Assembly: GCF_000687475.1 (NCBI RefSeq)
Contig: NC_057320.1
Coordinates: forward strand, 4,436,501-4,500,500
Direction of reading: 5' to 3'
DNA: 64,000 nucleotides
Source of the DNA: Ustilaginoidea virens
Taxonomy: Eukaryota > Ascomycota > Sordariomycetes > Hypocreales > Clavicipitaceae
Shown: piece after piece, positions 10,142-19,196 of the stretch
How positions within the stretch are numbered: the stretch's first letter is position 1
How the letters are laid out: each line of letters starts with the position of its first letter
The notes under the pieces: model-generated
Seen by the model: only the letters and a program-made list of their open reading frames with translations
Told to the model about the DNA's origin: nothing
Databases searched by the model: none
Translations under genes and position numbers: made by a program

Positions 10142-12846
10142 ATGGCCAGAATCGCCCAACTGGCAACGGCTCTAGCTCTGGCCGTCGCGGGCACGACAGC
10201 CACGGGCGACGTCTCCGTTTTGACAAGCGAGATCGGCCGTCAGAATAACCAGAGCTTGTTCTGGGGCCCGTACAAGCCGAACCTGTATTTTGGGCTGAGG
10301 CCCAGAGTCCCGCAGAGTTTGTGGACGGGATTGATGTGGGGGCGAATCGATGGGTACAACGACGTCAAAGATGGTGGGTGCTCTTTGCTCTTCTGTCTGG
10401 CATCGCGACCGGTCGGCCGATGGACGGAGTGCTGATGGACGGACGGCTGATGGTTTGATGGGGCTGGGCGGATAATACAAACAGGACTACGGTATACCTG
10501 CGAGCAAGGCCAAGACATCCACGGATATGGCTGGGACGAATACGACGCACGAACCGGCGGCGTGCAGAGGATCCATGATCAGGGCAACAAGATTGACATG
10601 ACGACGTCGTTTGTCAAGATTCCCGGCGGGTTTCACGGTGGCAGCTGGGCCGCGCGGATCAAGGGCGAGCTGCATCGAGACGCGCCGCCGTCGAGCAAGA
10701 CTGTTGTCTATTACTACATGGCGCAAGAAGGCCAAGGCGCGCTCGAAGCTCAGAGCGAGGGGAGCGAGGTCGGGTTCGAGGGCGACGTTTCTTTCGCCGG
10801 CAGCTCGGCAACTCTTGGAGAGTACAAGATTGTCTTCACCGAGGGGAAAGGCGGGCACCCTACCAGCAGCCACAAAATCAGCAGCTCGAGGCCGGGCCAC
10901 GTTACCCTGGTCAACAGCGCCAACGTCAGCGACGAAATCATCTGGCAGGCGCCGCAGTTGCTGTTCCAGCAGCTACAGGCCGCTACTGTTGCTGTGAAGG
11001 AGAGCCTCGGGCGGGACGATCCGCCGCCGGCTTGGCAGGTGTACCGCGTACCGCACAAGCCCGGCGTGGGAAACTCGCAGATTGTGCAGAGAACGTACGA
11101 GGGCTCGTTTGAGTTTGACGTCATCTTTTCCTCCGGGTCTGCCGGCAAGGAACTGACGTCGGACGACGTCTCCAGAGCCATCGAGGCAAACTCCAAGTCG
11201 TTTGCGGAACGGTTCTCGAGCATTTTCGACCTCAAGGCTCCGTTTCAGGACGAGGACCATCAGCGGTTTGGGAAAAGCATGTTTTCCAACCTGCTCGGGG
11301 GCGTGGGTTACTTTTACGGCGAGCAGATGGTTGACCGGTCCTATGCGCCAGAGTACGAGGAGGAGGATGAATCGTTTTGGCACGAGGCTGCGGCGGCCCG
11401 AGAGCGTGGGCTGCAGAAGCTCGAGGGACCATACGAGCTCTTCACGAGCGTGCCGTCTCGGCCATTCTTCCCCCGGGGATTCCTCTGGGACGAGGGCTTT
11501 CATCTCGCCCCGATTGCGGACTGGGACATGGACCTCACCCTCGACGTCATCAAGAGCTGGTACAGGACCATGGACGAGGACGGCTGGATCCCGCGGGAGC
11601 AGATTCTGGGCGATGAAGCTCGCACCAAGGTGCCGGAGGAGTTCCGGGTCCAGTACCCGCACTACGCCAACCCTCCCACGCTGTTCCTGGTGATTGAGGA
11701 CTTTATGGAGCGTCTCCGCAAAGCAAACGGCACGCAGGCCCCGGCCCGGGAGCAGATGCCACCCCGCGGCAGCGGCAACTCGCCGCGCACGGCGCACCTG
11801 GACAACCCGGAGCTCGGGGAGGACTTTCTCCGCAAGATGTACCCTCTGTTGCGGCGGCAGTACGACTGGTTCCGCAAGACGCAGCGCGGCGACATCAAGG
11901 GCTACGGCCGGCAGGCGCACTCGAGCAAGGAGGGCTATCGATGGCGAGGGAGGACTGAGACGCACATCCTGACCAGCGGCCTGGACGACTACCCGCGCCC
12001 GCAGCCCCCCCACCCGGGCGAGCTCCATGTCGACCTCATGTCATGGGTCGGGCTGATGACCAAGTCGCTGAGGAACATTGCGGATGCGCTTGGGCTGGAG
12101 GAAGAGGCGGGAGAGCTTGGCGGAAACCTGGAGGCGATTGAGCGCAACCTCGACGACCTCCACTGGTCGGCGGAGGAGGGGTGCTACTGCGACGCCACGA
12201 TTGACGCGTTTGAGGAGCACCAGCTGGTCTGCCACAAGGGATACGTGTCGCTGTTCCCGTTCCTGGTCGGCCTGATGAGGCCAGACGACGCCAAGGTGGG
12301 CCGGATACTGGACGTCATGGGCGACGAGGAGCAGCTCTGGAGCGCGCACGGCATCCGAAGCCTGAGCAGGGGGGACGAGCTGTACGGCACGGGCGAGAAC
12401 TACTGGCGGGGGCCTGTGTGGATGCCCATGAACTACATGGCAGCGAGGCAGCTGCAGGTAATGTTTTCTTGCATCCTTTTGTCCCCCTTGTCCCCCTTGT
12501 CCCCCTTGTCCCCCTTGTCCCCCCTTTTTTTTTTGAACAAAGGATGAGCCAAGCATGGGTGACTGGGAAACGTTTTGCGGGCCGGATTGCTAACAGTTCT
12601 GCGTAGACGCTGGCCAAGCAGGAGGGACCGTTTCGGCGCCGGGCGGCGGACCTGTACACGAGACTGCGGAAGAACCTGGTGGAGACGGTCTACAAGAGCT
12701 GGAAGGAGACGGGATTCGCGTGGGAGCAGTACGATCCGGAGACGGGGGCTGGGCAGCGGACGCAGCACTTTACGGGGTGGACGAGCCTGGTGGTGAAGCT
12801 GATGGCCATGGAGGACCTGGGCGACGCAAGAGGCGAGGAGGCGTGA
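10142..12846 (+). CDS. cwh41: ER processing alpha-glucosidase I, GH63
   Basis: Mannosyl-oligosaccharide glucosidase removes the terminal alpha-1,2-linked glucose from the N-glycan precursor in the ER lumen, the first trimming step in glycoprotein folding control. Exons are 10142-10373, 10485-12457 and 12607-12846 (814 aa, normal for fungal GH63). Splicing restores the conserved LRYTCEQ segment at the first junction. Residues 1-21 form a signal peptide (ATALALAVAG core). Conserved GH63 blocks include SLFWGPYKPNLYFGLRPR near the N terminus, PFFPRGFLWDEGFH and GWIPREQILGDEAR in the catalytic domain, and GTGENYWRGPVWMPMNY near the second junction. Other fungal members often carry an N-terminal TM anchor; here the hydrophobic segment could be a cleaved signal or a short anchor. 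Intron 2 carries a 10-bp tandem repeat. Confidence 0.95.
12479..12526 (+). repeat. 10-bp tandem repeat inside GH63 intron 2
   Basis: About five copies of TCCCCCTTGT lie within intron 12458-12606, followed by a T run. They are purely intronic, so they do not affect the protein. Confidence 0.85.
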
Positions 12847-12872
12847 AGCCGTGAGAGGGGGGGGGAGGTGTA

Positions 12873-12907
12873 CGTGTGTGTGTGCGTGTGTGTGTGTGTG
12901 TGTGTGT
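12873..12907 (+). repeat. (GT)n microsatellite
   Basis: An interrupted GT dinucleotide run, about 30 nt downstream of the GH63 stop codon, probably in its 3' UTR. Confidence 0.9.
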
Positions 12908-12940
12908 TGGGCACGATGGCGGCCAGGGCGAGCGGGCAAA

Positions 12941-12978
12941 GTGGAAGGCGAAGTGGAAGGCGAAGTGGAAGGCGAAGT
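12941..12978 (+). repeat. 12-bp tandem repeat
   Basis: Three exact copies of GTGGAAGGCGAA followed by a partial copy. Confidence 0.9.
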
Positions 12979-14099
12979 GAAAGGGGCCTGGGTTGGTCGC
13001 GCTGGCAATCGGTCGGCAAGGACGGGTGGTTGGTTGCCTGGGCGGGTTGACTGCAAGACTGACGAGACTGACGAGACCGACAAGACTGACAAGCCGACAA
13101 GCCGACAAGCCACAAACTGACAAATGCGCCAGATGTAACGATGCAGTGCAGTCACAGGAGATGGATGATGGGATTTGTCGGCTGCCACGGGTCATGCAGG
13201 GCCCAGTGCCGCTGCGACATCACATCATGGCTTTGACGCAGCCCGGCCGGCCCCTGGCTGCCTGGGATTCAGGGCTCCAGGGAAGGGTCTGGTTCATTGG
13301 GGGCCGTTGTCAATCCGTGCAAGGGGCCGGGCCAGGCTTCATGATCATGTTGCGGCTTCCAGATGTCATCAATGTCATGTTGGCCCTTTGTCGGCGGCCG
13401 CTGCCAGCTCGACCAAACTGCTGACGACGGACGGGGTGACGCGTTTGGCCAGCGAGCGGTGGTGGCTGCCTGAGGCTCGGCGTTGTCCAAAAAAGAAAAA
13501 AAAAAAAAGTTTTTTTCCCCCATCAATCTCATGTGCTTTGCTGCTGGTCCATGTCACCGAAGCAAAGTTGAGTCAGTCATCCCACCCCGGCCCAGCCCGC
13601 CTCAACGGCCGCGCAACGCACCGCAACGCAACGCAACATAACACACTCCCGTCTCCATTAAACGCAACATCTCGACGCAACGCCACGGACACGCCGCCCT
13701 CGTTCTCCGTCATCCGTCATCCGTCATCCGTCATCCGTCCAACGGCCCCCCTGGCCCCCTTCCCCCCCACCTTCTTCTTCTCCCACCGGCGCCTCGCCCC
13801 GCCCCACACCCACCCGCTGAGCTCCCCTTCCTCGTGCTTGCGTTGCAGCCCGGATCCTGCGCGGCCACGTTTTTTCTACACTGTCCTCCCCCACCACCCC
13901 CCACTTCACCCTCCCCCCCCCTGGTTCTTTTTTTTGTTTTTGTTTTTTTCCTCTCGTCTCTTTTCTTACATTGTACCAAGCTTGCTCTGCTCTGCCCTGC
14001 TCTGCTGCCTTGCCGTGCTGACAGCGAGGCTATGTGTGGCTCCGCCGCCGAGATTAGCTCCTGCAGCCCCCGTTTCGGGCCGTTCGTCACAGCCCGGCC

Positions 14100-14100
<1 letters not shown>

Positions 14101-14151
<51 letters not shown>

Positions 14152-14152
14152 C
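14101..14152 (+). repeat. (AGGC)13 tetranucleotide array
   Basis: Thirteen uninterrupted AGGC units. Confidence 0.95.
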
Positions 14153-14555
14153 GTTCTGCGGCAATCAGCAGCAGCAGCAGCAGCAGCATCAGCCGGGACG
14201 GACGGACGGGCGGGCGGTTTCTTTTCCTGGACACGCGCTGACGGGGACGCTGCGTCAGGGATCCGGGCGATGGGAGTGACTGCCATGACACAATGACACA
14301 AGCTGAGATAAGCGCCGTGAGCCAGGCAGGGGTTGGCAAGGCGGACAGTCACGACTCACGACTTGCACGACTCATTTTCAGCCCTACGGCGGGTGACTAA
14401 CCTGTGCATGAGATGAGCCGGGGCGCTGAGGCGAGGCGAGGCGAGGCGAGGCAAGGCGAGGCAAGGCGAAGCGGGGCGGGGCGAGCTGGAGGGGGGTTTT
14501 CTTCCGGATGCCATGAGGAATCGAGAGAGAGGCCGCGCTGGTGCTTCTGGCGAGG

Positions 14556-14563
14556 TATATATA
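14556..14563 (+). promoter_or_regulatory. TATA box (TATATATA)
   Basis: A perfect TATATATA in GC-rich context, followed by about 300 nt of CAG/AAG- and then CA-rich leader before the ATG of the 35-aa ORF at 14868. It is one of the best TATA elements in the gene-bearing part of the window. Confidence 0.55.
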
Positions 14564-14867
14564 CGGCTGGAGCTGTCCGCCGAGGAATGCCGTCCGTCTC
14601 AACAGCAGCAGCAGCAGCAGCAGCAGAAGAAGAAGCAGCAGCAGAAGAAGAAGAAGAAGAAGAAGCACACTACACAACAATCCTCACTGCACCCTCGCAG
14701 AGAACCACCACCTCGTCCCGTCTTCTCGGACAAAATCCACACCTCTCACCACTGCACGCACCACCAGAAACCACCTCTGTCCGCCTCTACGGGCAAAATC
14801 CACAGCCCGTTACATACCAAGCAAAACACCAACACCAGAAACCGCATCCAACCCAACCCTCGCAAAA

Positions 14868-14975
14868 ATGGGCTTTTTGGCAGACGGACAGCTCGTCGAC
14901 GCCGGCCGCTCGGGCTACAACGTGGTGAGCGGCGCGCCGGGCACGCAGCCGCCCAAGGAGGGGCCCCGGCGATGA
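14868..14975 (+). CDS. Possible small protein, 35 aa, unknown
   Basis: This is a short ORF starting MGFLADGQLVDAGRSGYN and ending in a basic KEGPRR, with TGA at 14973-14975. I do not recognise it. Support is contextual: the ATG has an excellent fungal initiation context (GCAAAAATGG), the leader is CA-rich and G-poor, and a TATATATA box lies about 310 nt upstream. That layout is typical of strongly expressed small stress or conidiation genes. There is no signal peptide or TM helix. A GTGAGC inside the ORF (after the codons for GYNV) could be a splice donor; in that case the real protein has another C terminus, but no convincing second exon was found before 15330. Confidence 0.4.
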   Translation: MGFLADGQLVDAGRSGYNVVSGAPGTQPPKEGPRR

Positions 14976-15146
14976 GGGCGGCTCCGGCAGTGCGAGCGCC
15001 ACGCGGGACGGACGGACAGACAGACAGACAGACAGACAGCCTGCGTGGGGGGGCTTCGTGCAACGGGGTGGCGAGACGCATGGGACGAGGCTCGGGCCGG
15101 GCATGGGGAGTTGGCATAGACTGGTTTTGATTCATGAGAGCATAGG

Positions 15147-15184
<38 letters not shown>

Positions 15185-15330
15185 GGGGAGTTGGTGTATA
15201 TTCTAAACTGGTTCATGGGGCATGGCACGGCAATAGACAAAGGGGGGAAGCAAACGACGCATAGACTAGACTAGACTGGGTGCTGACCCGCGCAATTCGA
15301 CTGCCTTGATGGCGCACTTATAGAGACGAA
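14976..15330. other. Intergenic, two short tandem arrays
   Basis: The region contains (GACA)n at 15014-15039 and a 6-bp array of GGCATG at about 15145-15184. It lies between the small ORF (+) and the 3' end of mss1 (-), so it probably holds both 3' UTRs. No further gene is seen. Confidence 0.5.
15145..15184 (+). repeat. Hexanucleotide (GGCATG)n array
   Basis: Six to seven tandem copies, following a (GACA)n run about 105 bp upstream. Confidence 0.9.
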
Positions 15331-15925
15331 TCACTTGCCTACGCAGAACCTGCTCGAGTGGTTAGACACTGACGAGAGACGCAGCACACGGATGCAGCCC
15401 GCAGACTCACCTGGCAAACACCACGCCCAGCACCTCCTCCACGTCGCCCGCTTCGCCCCTCCCCGTGATGCGCGCCAGGCAGTCCGCCGCGTAGCGCAGA
15501 TACTCGGCGGCCAGCACCACGTCCGCGTCCGCACGGTCCTCGCGCCGCGCCTCCGCCATGAACGCCTCCAGGTGTCGCCTGCACCGGCCCAGCAGCTGCC
15601 CCTGGCGCTCCGTCACGCCCAGCAGGTCCCGCGCGTCGGCCGGCATGTCCGTCATGGCGGCGAAGCGCGCCACCAGCGCCCTCACCACGTCCTGCGCGCC
15701 GCCCGCGTCCTCGGTGCACGAGATGCACACCGGGGGCGCGCCCCTCAGCGCGGGGTGCCTCTCGTCGACGTGCCGCCGGAACCGGTGGACCAGCGTCGCC
15801 AGCGCGGCCTCGTCGTCGCCGTCGGCCACGGCCACGGCGTCGCGCTTGTTGACCACCACCAGGGCCGCCTGCGCCTCGGCGGCCAGCGAGAGCGTCTCCG
15901 GGTCGAAGCGGATAAAGGAACCTGC

Positions 15926-15958
<33 letters not shown>

Positions 15959-17462
15959 CCCTGGCGCGCGCTGCTCCACGGACGCCAGGACAATGACGAG
16001 GTCGGATTCCTGGGCTCTCCTGCGCGCCCGGCGGATGCCTTCTTCCTCGACCGCGCTGATGCGCGCGCCGCCGCCCGGCCCGTCCTCGTGGCGTTGCCCG
16101 CGGAACCCGGCCGTGTCGGCAAACGAGCACAGGTAGCCGCCAATGTCGAGGCTCGCCTCCACAATGTCCCGCGTCGTGCCGGCCTCGCCCGACACAATCG
16201 ACGCCTCGCGCCCGACAATCAGGTTCATCAGCGAGCTCTTGCCCGCGTTGGGCGGGCCCACCAGCGCGATCCGGATCCCCTTGCGCAGCAGCTCGCTCCT
16301 CTGCCCGCCCAGCTCGGCAAGCTCAATCGCCCTCAGGATCCCGGCCACCTGCCCGGCCACGCTTCCCAGCAGCTCCGACTGCGGCTCGTCAAAGTGCTGG
16401 TCCTCTGAGAAGTCAATGAGCGCCTCGAGCTCCCCGCGGGCCTGCAGCAGCTGCTCCCTCCAGCCGTCATAGGCCCGTCCCAGGGCGCCCGAGTTCCCCC
16501 GCACGGCGGCCCGCCGTTGCTGCTCCGTCTCGGCATCCAGCGTGTCGCCCAGGGATTCAACCTGCGCCAGGTCCAGACGGCCGTGGATAAAAGCCCGCTT
16601 GGTGAACTCCCCGGGCTCGGCGTGGCGAACGCGTGCGGCGGCAGGGGCGCACCTCGGAAGGGCGGACAGCACCGCCTTGACAGTGGCCGGCCCGCCGTGG
16701 ACGTGCAGCTCGAGAACGTCCTCGCCCGTGACGGTCTTTGGCGCGGCAAAGTAGAGAAGCAGCGCCTCCGAGTCCAGGACGGTGGGCTCCTCGTTGCCTC
16801 TTCCGGGCCCCGCTGGGTCATGCAGGGTGCGGATCGTGGCACGCCTAGGCTTCGGCGGAGCTTTGCCCGGGCACAGGGCTTTGTATATCTTTGATTTTTT
16901 TTGATTTTTTTTTGCATCAGGTCCCAAGTGTTAGCCTCGGCGTCGCAGCCCGCTTCCTTTTTAACGGAACATCATCTTCACTACAGCTCCTTTGAACAGG
17001 ACATCCATCTTCGCTACAAACGGTGGAAGAAAACAGACGGGGGCAGAGTTGAGCCAGAGTTGGGTGCGTATCGTGTACCTGTAGGCATGATGGGCCAGAG
17101 ATGCGTATCACGGCGATGCCTCCTCGGCCATGGGCAGTCGAGAGCGCGTAGATGGTATCCCCGACTGCCGGGAAGCTTGTCGCGTCACCATTGCGTCCGC
17201 AAACCGTGCTGGGGCTGAGGCTGGACAGCGCAGCGGCACGGCGACGTCTTTGCGGCTCGTCGGTGGTGCGTCGGAAGGGGTTCCGTGCCTGGAGCAGCGG
17301 AGCTCGGCGGCTCGACGGACGTGGCTGGATACGCGGTAACCTGCCGACGAGACTGCGTTTGAGCATTTGGGTTGGCGCAGTTCCCGAGCAGCCAGCAGCA
17401 GCAGCAGCGGCGGCGGCGGAGGAGGAGGAAGCGGATCGAAGCGTCAGTACGGAGTACATCAA
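15331..17462 (-). CDS. mss1: Mitochondrial tRNA-modification GTPase Mss1 (MnmE family)
   Basis: MnmE/Mss1 works with Mto1/GidA to install the xm5U34 modification on mitochondrial tRNA wobble uridines. Exons on the - strand are 17462-17079, 16888-15411 and 15349-15331 (626 aa; 594 aa if translation starts at 17366). The 17366 start gives a clear matrix presequence (MLKRSLVGRLPR, Arg/Ser-rich), while the longer start adds a poly-Ala/Ser stretch. Key motifs, numbered from the longer start: N-terminal domain DTIYALSTAHGRGGIAVIR; G1 GPPNAGKS at 339-346; G2 TTRD at 366; G3 DTAG at 386; G4 NKRD at 475. The last 19-nt exon supplies the conserved C-terminal FCVGK with the catalytic Cys. A run of 11 Ala (about 440-450) interrupts the G domain between G3 and G4. 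Intron 1 (190 nt) ends in AAG. It is divergent from pre5. Confidence 0.94.
15919..15957 (-). repeat. Trinucleotide run encoding poly-Ala in Mss1
   Basis: A GCT/GCN run on the + strand that reads as 11 consecutive Ala codons on the coding strand, within the Mss1 GTPase domain. Confidence 0.85.
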
Positions 17463-17906
17463 GTTGCTACATTCATGTTTTCTGCGAGCTTCGTTCGACC
17501 ATTGGAAGTAAGAGGAAGTAAGAGGTAGGTACCTTTAGGTACTTAAGCCGAGGCGGTACGGAGCACAAATTGCGGCGTACCGATACCTGGGCTTAAGCGT
17601 GCGACCCCAAGCGGAAAGCGGTGAGACGGTGTATCCACGGAGCCCCACCCTCTCACAACGCCACGCCCAGCCGTGACAGCTTGCGCGCGCTGTCGAGGGA
17701 CGACGAAGCTTGGGTTGCCTGGCCGCATCAGACAGGACAGCAGACAAGACGACAGACCAGACAGCAGACTCAGCTCGCCCATTGCCTACTGCGTCGTGCG
17801 TGCAACAGCTCGGCCTCGACAAACCCTCCTGCATCCAGTTTTGAGAGCGGCACAATCCCCCCTTATCCTCCAGAAATCCGCAGGCACGCTCCTAAGCTAG
17901 CCCACC
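17463..17906. promoter_or_regulatory. Shared divergent promoter region, mss1 / pre5
   Basis: This 444-bp region separates the longest mss1 start (-) from the pre5 start (+). It contains CCATTGG (inverted CCAAT) near 17499 and a repeated GAGGTA/GGTACC-like segment near 17510-17540. A TACGGAGTA 9-mer lies just outside, at 17448, over the mss1 N-terminal codons. No TATA box and no clear proteasome-type PACE box was found. Confidence 0.4.
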
Positions 17907-18898
17907 ATGTTCAGAAACAACTACGACAACGATTCCGTCACATTGTACGCTCCATCAGACGATCCCGCCAGCCGTGCTTGTGCTCGTGCTGTCTGCCCAA
18001 CCGACAGCAGCTAACAGTTGTCCCATGTTCTGCCAGCTCGCCGCAAGGCCGCATCTTCCAGATTGAATACGCCGCCGAGGCGGTGAAGCAAGGATCCGTC
18101 GTCGTCGGCCTCGTCAGCAAAACCCACGCCGTGCTCTGCGCCGTCAAGGCAAGTCTTGAGCTCTTCTCCCGGACTTCTCGTCGAGCTCGTGCCAGACCAG
18201 CTTGCAACCCAACACCCTTCGATCGGCCAAGTTTGCTGACAAAAACGCCGCGTGTGTGAGCACAGAGAAATGCCGAGGAGCTGTCGTCCTACCAAAAGAA
18301 GCTCTTCTCCATCGACGAACACACCGGCATCGCCATTGCCGGCCTCACCTCGGACGCCCGCGTGCTCTCCAACTTCATGAAGCAGCAGTGCCTGGGCCAC
18401 CGCCTCACGTACGGCCGCGCCATCCCCCTCCGCTCCCTCGTCGACATGATTGGCGAAAAGGCCCAGGCCAACACGCAGATGTACGGCCGCCGGCCGTACG
18501 GCGTCGGCCTGCTGGTGGCGGGCGTGGACGAAAAGGGCCCCCACCTGTTCGAGTTCCAGCCCTCGGGCATGACGGAGGAGATGGTTGCCTTTGCCATTGG
18601 CGCTCGCAGCCAGATGGCCAGGACGTACCTGGAGCGCAACGTCGAGGCCTTTGCCGACTGCTCACGGGAGGAGCTGGTCAAGCACGGCCTCAAGGCCCTG
18701 CGGGAGAGCTTGGTGCAGGACAAGGAGCTGACTGTCGACAACACGTCCGTCGGCCTGGTCGGCGTGCAGGCCCCGGGAAGCAAGGCCATCGAGCACTTTA
18801 AGCTCTATGAGGAGTTTGAGGTCAAGCAATGGATCGACAGTGTGGCCGATGGCCAAGCGAGTGGCGAGGCGGAGGAAGCCATGGAAGTCGACGGCTGA
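17907..18898 (+). CDS. pre5: 20S proteasome subunit alpha6 (Pre5/PSMA1)
   Basis: This is a structural subunit of the outer alpha-ring of the 20S proteasome; alpha subunits are catalytically inactive and gate substrate entry. Exons are 17907-17944, 18037-18148 and 18266-18898 (260 aa, the family length). The splice joins give [13 protein letters not shown] then [12 protein letters not shown], the proteasome alpha-type signature, and AVK then [14 protein letters not shown]. Other signature blocks are [13 protein letters not shown] and [18 protein letters not shown], with an acidic C terminus ([11 protein letters not shown]). Intron 1 (92 nt) has branch GCTAAC. Intron 2 (117 nt) begins with GC rather than GT (AAG|GCAAGT...CACAG), a non-canonical GC-AG intron that is otherwise well formed. 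The start is fixed by the conserved MFRNNYD. Confidence 0.97.
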
Positions 18899-19196
18899 GA
18901 TGGGACTTTGGCGCAGATTGACGCGCGGGGACATTGATGTATAAAATATACAAAAGCTACACGCCGCTTTCGAGCGGGATGGGACACTGCGGACTCGACA
19001 ATGAAGACACGAGAACCCGCTGCATGGAAGATGAGCCATTTCACATTGTATTCGTTACACCCAAGCGCCAATGTACAGGTGACCTCCCATTCAGTAAATC
19101 CTCAGTAAAACCCTCAGTGACCAGGAAACCCTGCTTTCATACTTCAGAATAACATGGAAACCAAACAGTCGTCAGAACCCCCCCCCCCCCCCCTAC
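18899..19196. terminator. Convergent 3' region of pre5 and mcm5
   Basis: A 298-bp spacer between convergent stops, with an ATATAAAATATA stretch near 18940-18952 likely to guide pre5 polyadenylation, and a C run (about 19178-19193) beside the mcm5 stop. Confidence 0.45.

Larger units (their letters stand above)
12847..14555. other. Repeat-rich intergenic region, no gene accepted
   Basis: About 1.7 kb follows the GH63 stop. It contains a (GT)n run at about 12873-12907, a 12-bp repeat (GTGGAAGGCGAA) at 12941-12976, short GACTGACGA-type repeats at about 13050-13100, ATCCGTC repeats near 13709-13740, a CT/T-rich zone at 13900-13970, and the AGGC array at 14101-14152. Long open frames here are produced by the repeats and have no domain. 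Confidence 0.5.

Noticed and set aside
13175..14296. 373-codon open frame on + strand
   Set aside because: It is made of repeats (AGGC, ATCCGTC, AACGC) and low-complexity text, with no recognised domain or splice support.
15335..16408. 357-codon open frame on + strand
   Set aside because: It is antisense to mss1, which carries intact G1-G4 motifs on the - strand.
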